A DNA stretch of 64,000 bases from Saccharum officinarum (lineage: Eukaryota > Streptophyta > Magnoliopsida > Poales > Poaceae), in the NCBI GenBank assembly GCA_020631735.1, contig CM036199.1, forward strand, positions 22,919,553 through 22,983,552, read 5' to 3'. The position numbers were made by a program, and so were the translations under genes. Positions within the stretch are counted from its first letter, which is position 1. Each line of letters begins with the position of its first letter. The notes below the pieces were generated by a model. The model was not told the origin of the DNA and ran no database searches. It saw only the letters and a program-made list of their open reading frames with translations. Shown in pieces: positions 45,169 to 55,328 of the stretch.

Positions 45169-47290
45169 ATGTCCGAGCGAGAAATGGAGGGCGCCACCAA
45201 GCCTCACTTCGTGCTCTTCCCATGGACAGGAACCATCAGCCACGTGATCCCCATGACAGACCTCGTCTGCCTCCTCGCGTCCCACGGGGCCGAGGTCGCC
45301 ATCATCACCACGCCCGTCAACGCAGCGATAGCACAGAGCCGTGTCGACCGCGCCCCGGCGTCACGCTCACACGGTGCCGCCGCGATCACGGTCACCGCGG
45401 TCCCGTTCCCGGCCGCGGACGCCGGCCTGCCCGAGGGCTGCGAGAGGATGGACCTGCTCCGGTCTCAGGATGAGGTGCCTCGCTTCTTCGTGGCCAACAG
45501 AGCGTTCGGCGAGGCAGTGGCGCGGTACTGCCTCGGCGAGCAGGCGCCACGCCGCCGTCCGAGCTGCATCATCTCCGGGATGTGCCAGACATGGGTGCTA
45601 GGCCTGGCGCGCGAACTCGGCGTGCCCTACTACGTCTTCCACGGCTTCGGCGCCTTCGCTTTGCTCTGCATCGAGTACCTGTACAAGCACAGGCCGCACG
45701 AGGCTGTCGCGTCGGACGACGAGCTGTTCGACGTCCCAGCGCTGCCGCCTTTCCAGCTCAGGCTGTTGCGCAGGCAGCTCCCGCCGCATTTCATGCCAAT
45801 CACTTCCGTCGGTGGGAAGGCGCTGCAGGGGATCCGGGATTTCGACGTGGCCGCGGACGGCATCGTGGTGAACACCTTCGACGAGCTGGAGAGCGGCTCG
45901 ACGGCGCTTCTCGCGGAGGCGACGGGCAAAAAGGTGATCGCCGTCGGGTCCGTCTCACCGAGTCTGGACCCTCAGTCCATGTCGAGTGACGCGAGGCGAT
46001 GCATGGCGTGGCTGGATGCCAAGGAGCCCAAGTCCGTGGTGTACGTGAGCTTCGGCAGTGCCGGGCGCATGCCGCCCGCTCAGCTCATGCAGCCAGGGTT
46101 AAAAAAACCGCTCGGTAAACCGCGGTTTACCGCGGTTACCGGCCTAACCGGGCCGGACCGGTTCCGGTCCGGTCCGGTTAGGTATTCCCCAAATTCAAAT
46201 TTAAAATTTGAAAAAAAAATGCTGAAAAAATTTCTAAAAATAGTTCATGGTTTATAGAAGCCAATGGTGTAAAAATTTTTTAAATTCGAGTTCGTTTAGT
46301 ATTTATTTATACGTATAGAAGTTTGAAAAAAAAAAGAAAAAAAAAATCCGGTCCTGCCCCGTTAAGGCCCCCAAATTCAAATTTAAAATTTGAAAAAAAA
46401 AACAAAAAATGCTGAAAAAATTCCTAAAAATAGTTCATGATTTATAGAAGCCAATGGTGTAAAAATGTTTCAAATTCGAGTTCGTTTAGTATTTATTTAT
46501 ACGTATAGAAGTTTGAAAAAAAGAAAATTCCAAACTCAAACCGAGCGGTTACCGCTCCAAACCGTCCGGTAAACCGGTGACAAACCGAACCGAAGGCGCG
46601 TTTGAATTCAAATTCAAATTCGACCGGTTACCGGTAAACCGGACCGGTAAACCGGAACCGGAGGGCGGCGGTTTGGGGTGACCGGTCGGTAAAAAAAAAA
46701 CCTGCATGCAGCTCGGCATGGCGCTTGTCTCGTGCCCCTCGCCCGTGGTCTGGCTCATCAAGGGCGCCGACTCCCTGCCCGACGACGTCAAGGATTGGCT
46801 GCGCGAGAACACCGACGCAGACGGCGTCGCAGGCAGCAAGTGCCTGGTGGTGCGCGGGTGGGCGCCCTAGGTGGCCATCCTGGTCCATCCAGCCATTGGC
46901 GGCTTCATGACGCACTGTGGATGGGGCTCCACTCTGGAGGCTGTTGCAGCCGGCGTGCCCATGGCGACCTGGCCCATTTCCGCCGAGCAATTTATCAACG
47001 AGCAGCTCATCGTCGACGTGCTTGGCATTGGGGTGTCCGTTGGTGTGACGAAGCCAACAGAAAATGTTTTGACTGCTAGTAACGCCGCTGGTGGCAGCGA
47101 AGCGAAGGCAGAGGCCGAGGTGGGGATGGAACAGGTGAAGAAAGCCCTGGATTTGCTGATGGATCATGGGCCTAAAGGGAAGGAGAGGAGGAACAGGGCT
47201 CATGAGCTAAAACTGAAGGCAAAGGGTGCTTTGGAGAAGGGAGGATCATCCTGCATTAATTTGGAGAATTTGATCCAGTCTTTTCCTTGA
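45169..47290 (+). pseudogene. UDP-glycosyltransferase, UGT73-like, interrupted
   Basis: Plant family-1 glycosyltransferases move glucose from UDP-glucose to small molecules in the cytosol. This intronless gene starts at 45169 (MSEREMEG; a second ATG is at 45184) and has the catalytic His in FPWTGTISHVIPM (about H25). Further family segments are VNTFDELES and VVYVSFGSAGRMPPAQLMQ. The C-terminal PSPG donor-binding box includes HPAIGGFMTHCGWGSTLEA and WPISAEQF. The frame is broken twice. A 611-bp hAT element with an 8-bp TSD lies between 46094 and 46704, and TAG at 46868-46870 replaces the conserved Gln of the WAPQ motif. Removing the element and one TSD restores the frame to the stop at 47290, about 500 codons with one internal stop. 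The insertion has to be the reason for the open frame's odd tail after 46093. Acceptor unknown. Confidence 0.93.
46094..46704. mobile_element. Non-autonomous hAT element inside the UGT exon, 611 bp
   Basis: Starts CAGGGTTAAAAAAACCG and ends CGGTAAAAAAAAAACCTG. It is flanked by a perfect 8-bp TSD CATGCAGC (46086-46093 and 46705-46712). The subterminal regions are dense in ggtaaaccg/cggtttacc words and near-palindromes. The interior contains a direct duplication with a period of 182 bp (about 46190-46330 and 46372-46520). No transposase is encoded. Confidence 0.95.
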
Positions 47291-48632
47291 AGGTCAACTG
47301 TCTCACTTATGAATCCCAGCATACGTGTTTGTTTCCCTCTCAGTGCCATACTATGGATATTTATTTAGTTATTTATTTATTACTAGCGTCGTTTATTTTT
47401 GTCGAATATAAAGTTATTGTATTCTTAAATCAACCGGTGCTCCTCCATGAGCTTGTAATTTGAAGTGACAGTAGCAAACATACCTGTGTGTTGTGAAGCT
47501 ATGTATCTAATGTTTAAGAGCTATAATTTATTAAATAATATTTAATGTTTATATGCATTATTTTATGATGATTATGACATTCATAATTTAAGCTAATGTT
47601 GGCAACCTCTTGTTCGTATAAAATTAAAATGCACTTTTTCTCCTAGTGCAAAGCACACGGACATATTTTTTTGTAAATATTATAAATTTAGTTTTCATGC
47701 ATTAGTACAATTAAATATTAAGTCCTATGACTTCTTTAAATTCTAATAAAAATATGTAATTCTAATCTCTCATCGAGTTGGCAAGTACTTATCTGTTGAC
47801 GAGTCATGGCTGATCTTTCTGCTAATGATTATAATGCAAAAGCTCTCTCAATTCATGAGTATGATCATAACCATGCACCATTAAAGCTGAAAAGCGTAAA
47901 GCTAATAGGACAGGAAGACAAGGAATAAAATTATACAGTGGTTCCCGAGTTGAGGGTGGTTACATTTATCACGGTGGCGCATGTTTCCTTAGGTTTAAGT
48001 CTCTATTTGATATAGGAGTACGGCACTATTCTTGTAGTAATAGGCGACGTGGCCACCGACAGCGGAGCGATGTGGTGACTTTACCGAATCAAGATTACGC
48101 CCAGAGTAGAGTGTATGTGGGTTAACAGGGATAAGTATATGAGTGTTGCGTCTGTATCCAGATAAAAATAGAATCATATAGTCGTTTGGAAAGACTTTTC
48201 TATTTCTTATTTTTAATAATCAATGCAGAATGCAGACCTCAAGTTGTAGTAAATATACTCTCTCTCAGTCCTAGCTGATATTTAGGGCGTAACTATCTTT
48301 TGTTCGTCCTAAACTCCTAATATAGACGCACCTACATCTATACAATAGTAATAGTGTTAAAGAATTAAATATGCTTCATTAGTCTTTTGAATCAAGGTGG
48401 TTTACACATTAGATCAGTCTCAATGGAAACACCATGGAGGTTACACCTTAGGCAAGTTTCAGCTATATTTAATAGACTGTCATATAGATTTTCTTTAATG
48501 TATGATAATTTTTTAAGAAGAAAAATTGTATTTAATAGGCTGTCACGTAAATATTTTGTTAATGATATGATAATGTTGTAAAGAAGAGAGAAGTGTGAGT
48601 TTGATATATGAAACTCTCTCGACATGACCCTA
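47291..48632. other. Intergenic region, no gene seen
   Basis: AT-rich sequence downstream of the glycosyltransferase. It contains no long frames with recognisable products and no clear transposon ends. Confidence 0.5.
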
Positions 48633-48976
48633 TCTCTACTATAATTGATCAATGAGAATTATTTTAGGTCCACCAAGAAAAATGTCCCCCGCTGAGTAGC
48701 CTTTGTGTACCCAGAAAATTACACACGAGAATTTATTTCCATTAAAATAAAGGGCTCACGAAAGAGTTACATCAGATCCGACGGGTGAGAGAGGAAGTAT
48801 GATGCCAGGCTTCTCACCCCCTCACCCCCGCGCCCTCCCCCTCGCACCCACGCTCCCTCCGTGGCGAGAGATCGAATCCCCAGCCCACCTTCTCTGTCTC
48901 GATTTTTCCAGGGCAAAGAAAATAAACACAAAAAACTCACGGCCGGAAGTCGAAAACGCGAGGCAGGTTGGGAGAT

Positions 48977-49070
48977 GGCGGCGGTAGCACCACTCCATGC
49001 GCCTAGGGTTTGGCGAAGGGCACGGCGGCGGCGGCACCACTCCATGCGCCTAGGGTTTGGCGAAGGGCAC
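48977..49070 (+). repeat. 47-bp tandem duplication, two copies
   Basis: Two adjacent copies (48977-49023, 49024-49070) of a unit containing caccactccatgcgcctag, differing at two positions. They lie in the GC-rich left part of the candidate Helitron. Confidence 0.85.
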
Positions 49071-52045
49071 GGCGGCTGCTTACGCCACCTGAGCCTGTGG
49101 GGCGCTCGTGGTGCGGCGGATGGGTGACCCCACGTTGCCCAACCGGCGGCGAAGCCTCCCCATGGCCACGCCCCCTCCCCCCATGGCGTGTGGTGCGCCC
49201 ATGCGAGATCCCTGCGGCACCACCAGCTCGTCGAGGAACACGCGCCTCGAGGGTGGGCCGCCGAGCCGAGTGACCTCAGCCAGAGACGCTGCACCTAGGG
49301 TCTGGGCGCGACATCCTCCGCTTCCGACGAGATCCAGGGCCGGCGCGACCACTCCGCGCGGCGCCGATCCCAGCGCCAGCACGCCACGCACCCGCCAGCG
49401 CCTCGATGGCGGGCCTCAACATCCGGCGCGCCGAGATACAGGACGGCCGCAGCCACAACCCTCGAGCGTTGGTGAGCCCAGAACAGCGCCGGCCGCCCAG
49501 AACATCTTGAGGTGAACAGTCTACTGCCATCCGCGCCTGCTGCGGAGCTCGGCCCGCAATGCCCGCGCCCGCATCCTCTCCGATCCTGAGCCCCCTTCGG
49601 CCGTCGCTGCAATCCTCCAGGCTCCGCCCCCCTTGAGCTCGCGTATCGCCGCCGGGTAGCAACCCGGTTGCTGCGTCCCCATGCATCACGGTGGAGGGTG
49701 CGGCGCCGGTGCTTCGTCCCCGTCGACGTGTGCCTGCTCTGCGGAGTGGTTAGGTCCCCATCTGCGGTCGCGTGCGGCGGAATTTGGGCCTGGCCGGGCC
49801 TCCCCGCTGTGGTTCGCTTAATCCCCACCCAAATTCCAGCTGCCCTCGTCGTGATTTTCGGCTGCACGCTAGGTTTCCTGTCCTGTCCTCTGTTGTGGGT
49901 TCAGCCTTTCATTCAGGGGATAGGGCGCCGCCGGTTGCTCAGGGTTGTGGTTTTGCTGTGCTTCCTTGTTTGCTTCAGGAGAGGTGAGAGCAGTTACTCC
50001 CCTTTGCCTTTAATTTCGGTAGAGTTGCTAAGAGGATGGGAGTATATCGGTAGAAAAAAACATATGCAAAGAAGGTGTCTGTTCTTCAGAAGTCTCTTAA
50101 CGCACGCACTGGGAAGGCGTTTAGATTTCAAAGGTTGAAAGAAAACATTGGAGTCGTGTCTTGTAGTATGGTTTTGTAGCCTGGTCATAATTTCACTCTA
50201 ACAAGCAACAGTTGCGTAGACTGGAAAAACTGACGAAGTTAATGGCTTAGTGCTTGTTTGAGGAGAGATGAAGATATATAAGCAAGGAGGTCTATAGCAG
50301 ACCCTCGAGAAGTCAAGATTGAATCACTTTTTCTTGTGGTTTACTATGCTAAAACCAGTACAAATTCTAATATCTTTTTCTTCTTTCATGCATAAATTTG
50401 TTTGCTTTCCATCGACATACTTGATTGCCTTTAACATTCAGAGCAACGTAAATTTATGACTTGATTTGGAAAGTAAGTAGCAATCACTTCTAGACAAATT
50501 TCTTGATTGGGTCTATGATGCTATTTTCCTACAAAATTGAATTTGGTCATCTCATCCTCTGACATTTCTCTTGTTTGGTCTACAGACTGAGAATGCTTTC
50601 AATCATTATATGAGAAATATGAGAATGATTCTACCAAATATGTTATCTTCAGAGCTCCCTTTTTTGTAGTTGACGTGAGAAAATGGAGTATTGGAATATG
50701 GATCTTCTGACTTTATGTTTCAGTTCTCAGGTGAATTTTCATCTTCAGAGGTGCATTTGATACAGAACAGCTTCTGGAATGCATGGGACAACTGAAACAT
50801 GCTCAACCTGTAAATGTTTCTGTATATTATTTCAAGAAACATCGTCGATGTTCTGAAAGCTTTAGGAAATAGCTAGGAATGTACCGGTCACTGTGATTAT
50901 AAGCTAATAATCCCTTGCCTTTTGTAATAAATTTGACAGATCCGAGGAATGCATACTCTTATTTGTGATAGGGACATTACTACACCTGACTTTGTCTTTT
51001 ATTCAGATCGAGCTGTTTGGTACTACTTTATTTCATCACCTTTATTTCGCTTCTTCAACTTCATGGCCGAGTTAATTCATTTAGTTGATGTATGGATTTC
51101 CTGTGTAAGGTAGTGGAGCATGGTCTTGGATATATGCCATTTACAGAAAAGCATGTTATTACTCCAACAGGTATTTTGCAAGTGGCTCCTTATATCTTGT
51201 AGCTGCTTAGTTGTGCACTTTATGAGTATTTTACTATTGTTCTTTCTATTTTGTTCCATCGTGAATGTTTGACTTTTAGGTTTAGGCTCAGTGTAATATC
51301 TTCTGTAACTGTCTAGAATAAGTTAATACTTTATGCCATCTTGGTTGCTGACTATTGGTTCTGAGAAACTTAGCCACCTCAACAGTAATGGATTACTCTA
51401 TCGTTCAAATATGATAACTTGTGCCACATTGTTATGTAGCTAGCTGTGTTTGCCGACTCCATTAGTACCACTTTGAAATGGCAATTTGTGGCTGGCTATA
51501 AAAAACCTTTGGATAAGACTTGATTTTATTGTGTTGATGATCCTTCTCATTTCAGACAATTTTGTCTTTTTTGTCATTTTTTTGCCTACACGTATCTTAC
51601 ATTGAGAAATAAAAATACTATGATTTTGGTTGAACATCATCTCATGTCAGGTTGACATCTTGTCTGATTTTACACCAGATTTTGGGGCCAAGCTTCGCAC
51701 AGTATGTTCTCTTCTGACATCATCTTTCTTATCTTCTCTTTTGTTGTAATTACTGATCAGAAGTCTTCTATTGTGTGTCCATAATAGCCCAGTTGGATTT
51801 CAAAAATTGTACTTTGTCTATCAGAAATCAGATGTCGGTCCTCTTATTATCATGTAGATGCAGTATCCTTTTGTGTAATCGAAATGGGTTGTCCATTACT
51901 GAAAGGCAAAATTGCTACTACACCAGGCCAATCTACTTGATTCAGCGTTAGCACAGGCTAGATAATTTAGTACTAAAGTCATATATTAGGCTCTTCCAGT
52001 TAAATATGATATTATCTTTAGTTATCAGTTATGCCCCTCTTAAAT

Positions 52046-52475
52046 GTTTCATTAGGAGGAACCGTGCTGCTCAGTCATATTCTCTGTGCATTGGAGTCAC
52101 CGATGGTATGCTTTTCTCACACCTATGTGTGCCTCTTGGGCAAATATAGTGTGGATGTGATCATTGTTCATGGGCGCTGTATTTTATTCTTTTGCTCTGC
52201 GCATTAGCTGATCATGGGAAATTTCTACTTGCTGCATGCAAATGTCATAGGTCCGTAAATTTTTCATTAGGAGGAACCATGCTGCTCAATCATATTCTCT
52301 GTGTATTGGAGTCACCGATGGTATGCTTTTCTCACACCTATGTGTGCCTCTTGGGCAAATATAGTGTGGCTGTGATCATTGTTCATGGGGTGCTGTATTT
52401 TATTCTTTTGCTCTGCGCGTTAGCTGATCATGGGAAATTTCTACTTGCTGCATGCAAATGTCATAGGTCCGCATA
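52046..52475 (+). repeat. 215-bp tandem duplication including a TULP exon part
   Basis: Copy one starts near 52046 and copy two near 52261 (period 215). They are about 95% alike by eye and share cattaggaggaacc...tgctgctca and the segment encoding DHGKFLLAACKCHR. Only the second copy continues into the rest of the exon, so the duplication copied the 5' part of the exon. Confidence 0.88.
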
Positions 52476-52706
52476 CACTGAATACCTAATCTCCCTTGAT
52501 GCGAAGAATACATCAAAAGGTACCTACATTGGCAAGCTAAGGTGAGCATTCACGAAACAGTGTCTCAAAATCATAACTTGCTCTGTTTTTTCAATGCGGT
52601 GCATTAGATCAAAAGTATTGTTATGACAGAGACCTCGGTTTAAGATATTCTCTGTTAATCAGATCAAACTTCTTGGGAACAAAATTTACTGTCTATGATG
52701 CTCATC
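52411..52706 (+). pseudogene. Tubby-like protein (TULP) gene fragment
   Basis: One segment encodes ALADHGKFLLAACKCHR and AYTEYLISLDAKNTSKG, ending TYIGKLR at a GT donor (52541/52542). The next exon begins at 52663 (AG acceptor) with SNFLGTKFTVYDAH in matching phase. These are consecutive blocks of the Tubby C-terminal beta-barrel, which binds phosphoinositides. The rest of the domain is missing, and a stop follows soon after VYDAH. Retained intron and missing ends fit DNA-level capture, not retroposition. The functional parent gene lies elsewhere. Confidence 0.75.
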
Positions 52707-52756
52707 TACTACATCTGTGATGGCTCCATTTACACAGGTCTGCAACGTCTTCCTCT

Positions 52757-52862
52757 TAGACATAGTATATGTTTAGCAACGGGTCTGAGTAATGAGGAGC
52801 CTTTCTGCCTCTTGCACATAGTATATGTTTAGCAATGGGTCTGAGTTATGAGGAGCCTTTCC
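52757..52862 (+). repeat. Short tandem duplication in the candidate Helitron
   Basis: The phrase acatagtatatgtttagca followed by a gggtctgagt-atgaggagccttt stretch occurs twice, about 57 bp apart, with two mismatches. Confidence 0.8.
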
Positions 52863-54064
52863 GGACTCAGCCTCGGCCCAAGAAGTCTACATTGGTAAGA
52901 TACAATCACTACAAGTACATATTTTATTTTATTTTGATAAAATAATGCAGTGAAGAAAATTTTGATAAATAAAGTTGTGAAGAAAAAACTACAGAGGTGA
53001 AGTTTAGCAAAGGTGAACTCATCTTTTAATTTATTTTATTCAATGTCTTGTCGTATTCGCAAAACATTGAACTTTCAGTGCTCAATTCAGTGCTATGGAG
53101 CCATGAAGGCAGCAATTTTACTGTTTGGTTATGCTTCTTATTTTTATACTAACTGACCTACAATTTTGTGCAAGCTGCCTTCGTGACATAGGCCAAGTCA
53201 TAATTATTCAGGTATAAAATTATTACTTCACTACACTTGATAATACCCTATTAGTATCTCTGATGAGTGTTAAGAACTTCTTTTTGCTTGGGTGATGCTA
53301 CTAGGGATGACAAGAATTGCTCGATGTAGTAATATGAGCATTCAAAATGAGCATGTGCTTTTGGTTTTGACAAGGTCTATCCTCCCTTGATTTTCAGTCC
53401 TCTGAACCAACAAACCTTTTTCTTAGTTGAGCAAGACCCTAACCTGGCAACACCATCTATTTGTGGATTATGAATATGGCAGTTAAGATTTATCAAACAT
53501 AACAATGTCTATTTTTAGACTGAATAGAACCTGAAAGGTAGGACCTTAACCTGAAATTAGGTGAAACAAGAAAAACAATTTCCTTTTGTCGTGTTGACAT
53601 GCTTGCTTATCCATGTATGTAGCAATATACAACTTAACAAATTTGAGTATCAATCTAAAATCACATGTTTTCATCTTTGCAGTGCTTAGCAAGTTGCTCA
53701 GAGGGAACAGCATGTGAGGCTTCTGGGGAGGCCATTCGTGATGATGGCCATCAGAGCTTATCCATGTGTTATTGATCTGTTGCATTGCTTTCTCCTCTAG
53801 GCCAGTCTCCATAGCATCTAATCGCTAATGGTTGAGTTCGCAGGATACCATGAGGCTGGTTATCCAGCAGTTGTCGGCTTCTCAGCTTTTTGCTCAATTC
53901 CTCTTTCCTCCATACGAGTGTTGTCATACAGACGCATATTGGCGTCAGCAAAGGAAAAAATTTTATGTGTCATTATGAAACTGCATGTATGGCAAGGGGG
54001 CAAGAGTAGAGAGGGTAGATATAGATAATTGGCCAAAAAAATCTAAAGTTATGAGTATCATTGT

Positions 54065-54298
54065 GTTAAATTTTTTAAGAAGCTATGCAACTCTCTTGAA
54101 GATATATAGATAACAGTTCTTGTATGTTTCTGTTATTTGATTTGTTTGGTTATATGTTACCGTAGCGTTAGCACGGGTGTGTTAAATTTTTTAAGAAACT
54201 ATGCAACTCTCTTGAAGATATATAGATAACAGTTCTTGTATGTTTCTGTTATTTGATTTGTTTGGTTATATGTTACCGTAGCGTTAGCACGGGCATTA
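54065..54298 (+). repeat. 116-bp tandem duplication of the Helitron 3' end
   Basis: Two nearly identical copies, period 116 (54065-54180 and 54181-54296). Both contain gatatatagataacagttc and end in the hairpin region gttaccgtagcgttagcac. Only the second is followed by the CTAG terminus. Confidence 0.9.
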
Positions 54299-54370
54299 TA
54301 CTAGTGACTATAAGTAATGAAATTAAATGTTTATAAATTTATATAATAAAACTTTCTTAATAAATGCGAA

Positions 54371-54480
54371 AGGGTCTCTAGCCTAGTGATTAGAGCTCCA
54401 GAGTATAGCCTAGTGATTAGAGCTCCTGAGTAGCATCTAGTTCGACTCTCCATTAAGCGAATTAAAAAGATATATAATAA
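54371..54480 (+). repeat. tRNA-derived SINE with duplicated A box
   Basis: TAGCCTAGTGATTAGAGCTC, a box A-like word, occurs twice (about 54380 and 54402) and is followed by a box B-like GTTCGACTCTCC. This is the architecture of grass Au-type SINEs. The 3' tail is AT-rich without a clear boundary. Confidence 0.5.
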
Positions 54481-54838
54481 AATATAAAAAATAGGTTGAG
54501 GTTCCCCGCGGTCAAAAAATTATTTAATATAAATGTTTATAAATTTATAGAATGAAGCTTTCTATCAAAAGTAAATCATGAAATTAATAAGTTTATAAAT
54601 TTAGATTGAAAACAACACTTGGCAACTCCTCACGCCTTATATACTATAACTAACTACAAAGTTAAAAGAAAGAAAAGTGAGTTAAGAAGACCCCGAGAGT
54701 TTAAAAAGGATGCAGAATGCAGACCTCATGTGACAGTAATATAATATATAATAAAATAAAAATGGAGACAAGTATCTTAAGGTGAGCTGGAGGTTAATTA
54801 AAAAAATTAAAAAAGGTTAATTTAAGAAAAATGAAAAG

Positions 54839-54845
54839 CAAAAAA
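54839..54845 (-). terminator. Pol III terminator of the tRNA-Ile gene
   Basis: A run of T on the minus strand, a few bases downstream of the tRNA 3' end. This is the standard RNA polymerase III stop signal. Confidence 0.7.
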
Positions 54846-54850
54846 CCTTT

Positions 54851-54924
54851 TGGCCCATGCAGGTCTCGAACCTGCGACCTTCGCGTTATTAGCACGACGC
54901 TCTAACCAACTGAGCTAATAGGCC
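54851..54924 (-). tRNA. trnI-AAU: tRNA-Ile (anticodon AAU)
   Basis: The 74-nt minus-strand sequence folds into a complete cloverleaf: acceptor GGCCTAT/ATGGGCC with one G-U pair, D-arm GCTCAGTTGGTTAGAGC, anticodon loop CTAATAA, variable AGGTC, T-arm GCAGG-TTCGAGA-CCTGC, and discriminator A. Box A and box B of the internal Pol III promoter are intact. A T-run follows (minus sense, about 54845-54840), serving as the terminator. There is no intron and no encoded CCA. Anticodon AAT is modified to IAU and reads Ile codons. It is a nuclear-type tRNA. Confidence 0.97.
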
Positions 54925-55328
54925 AGTTTGATATTTTCGCAAATATTTATTTATAAAATATATAAAAGACTTGCAGACCCCAGCTGGGGAACAGCAAGGT
55001 GAACATAAACTGCGCACAGAGCAAGGTTGAGGCAGCAAAAGGAGCGATGAGGTCGTCCGGCGACAAAACAAGGTCGATGCAGCAAAGAGGGCGCGGCGAG
55101 GTCCCGGTCCGGCGAACTCTGCATTATTGGTGGGAGGAGTACACTGTACACGGCTGCTTTGTTTTCTAATGATACACCTCTCTTTACCTACATCCAGGGA
55201 CGCCACACGTACAGAACAGAAGGACCCGAGAGACTTCAGCTACCACTAGACAGGTTCACTTCGCTTCCATTTCACTCACGCGCCACACCGTACGAGCCCG
55301 GCAGCTCATATCCTCTTCGTCTAGGTCT

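Larger units (their letters stand above)
48633..54304 (+). mobile_element. Candidate non-autonomous Helitron with captured gene pieces, 5.7 kb
   Basis: The left edge reads A/TCTCTACTATAATTG, the usual 5' TC terminus of grass Helitrons. The right edge reads ...GCACGGGCATTATACTAG/T, with a CTAG end. A short hairpin (CCGT-GC...GC-ACGG around gtta, 54277-54293) lies about 11 bases before it, inserted between A and T with no target duplication. Inside there is no Rep/helicase gene. It holds a GC-rich promoter/exon-like part (48790-49980), a long AT-rich part with intron-like texture, and two adjacent exon fragments of a Tubby-like gene (52411-52706). The 3' end is certain in style; the 5' end is the best candidate only. 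Confidence 0.6.

Noticed and set aside
49080..49867. Open frames of 103-190 codons on both strands in the candidate Helitron
   Set aside because: GC-rich, overlapping, no recognisable motif; perhaps captured exon material, but no gene can be supported.
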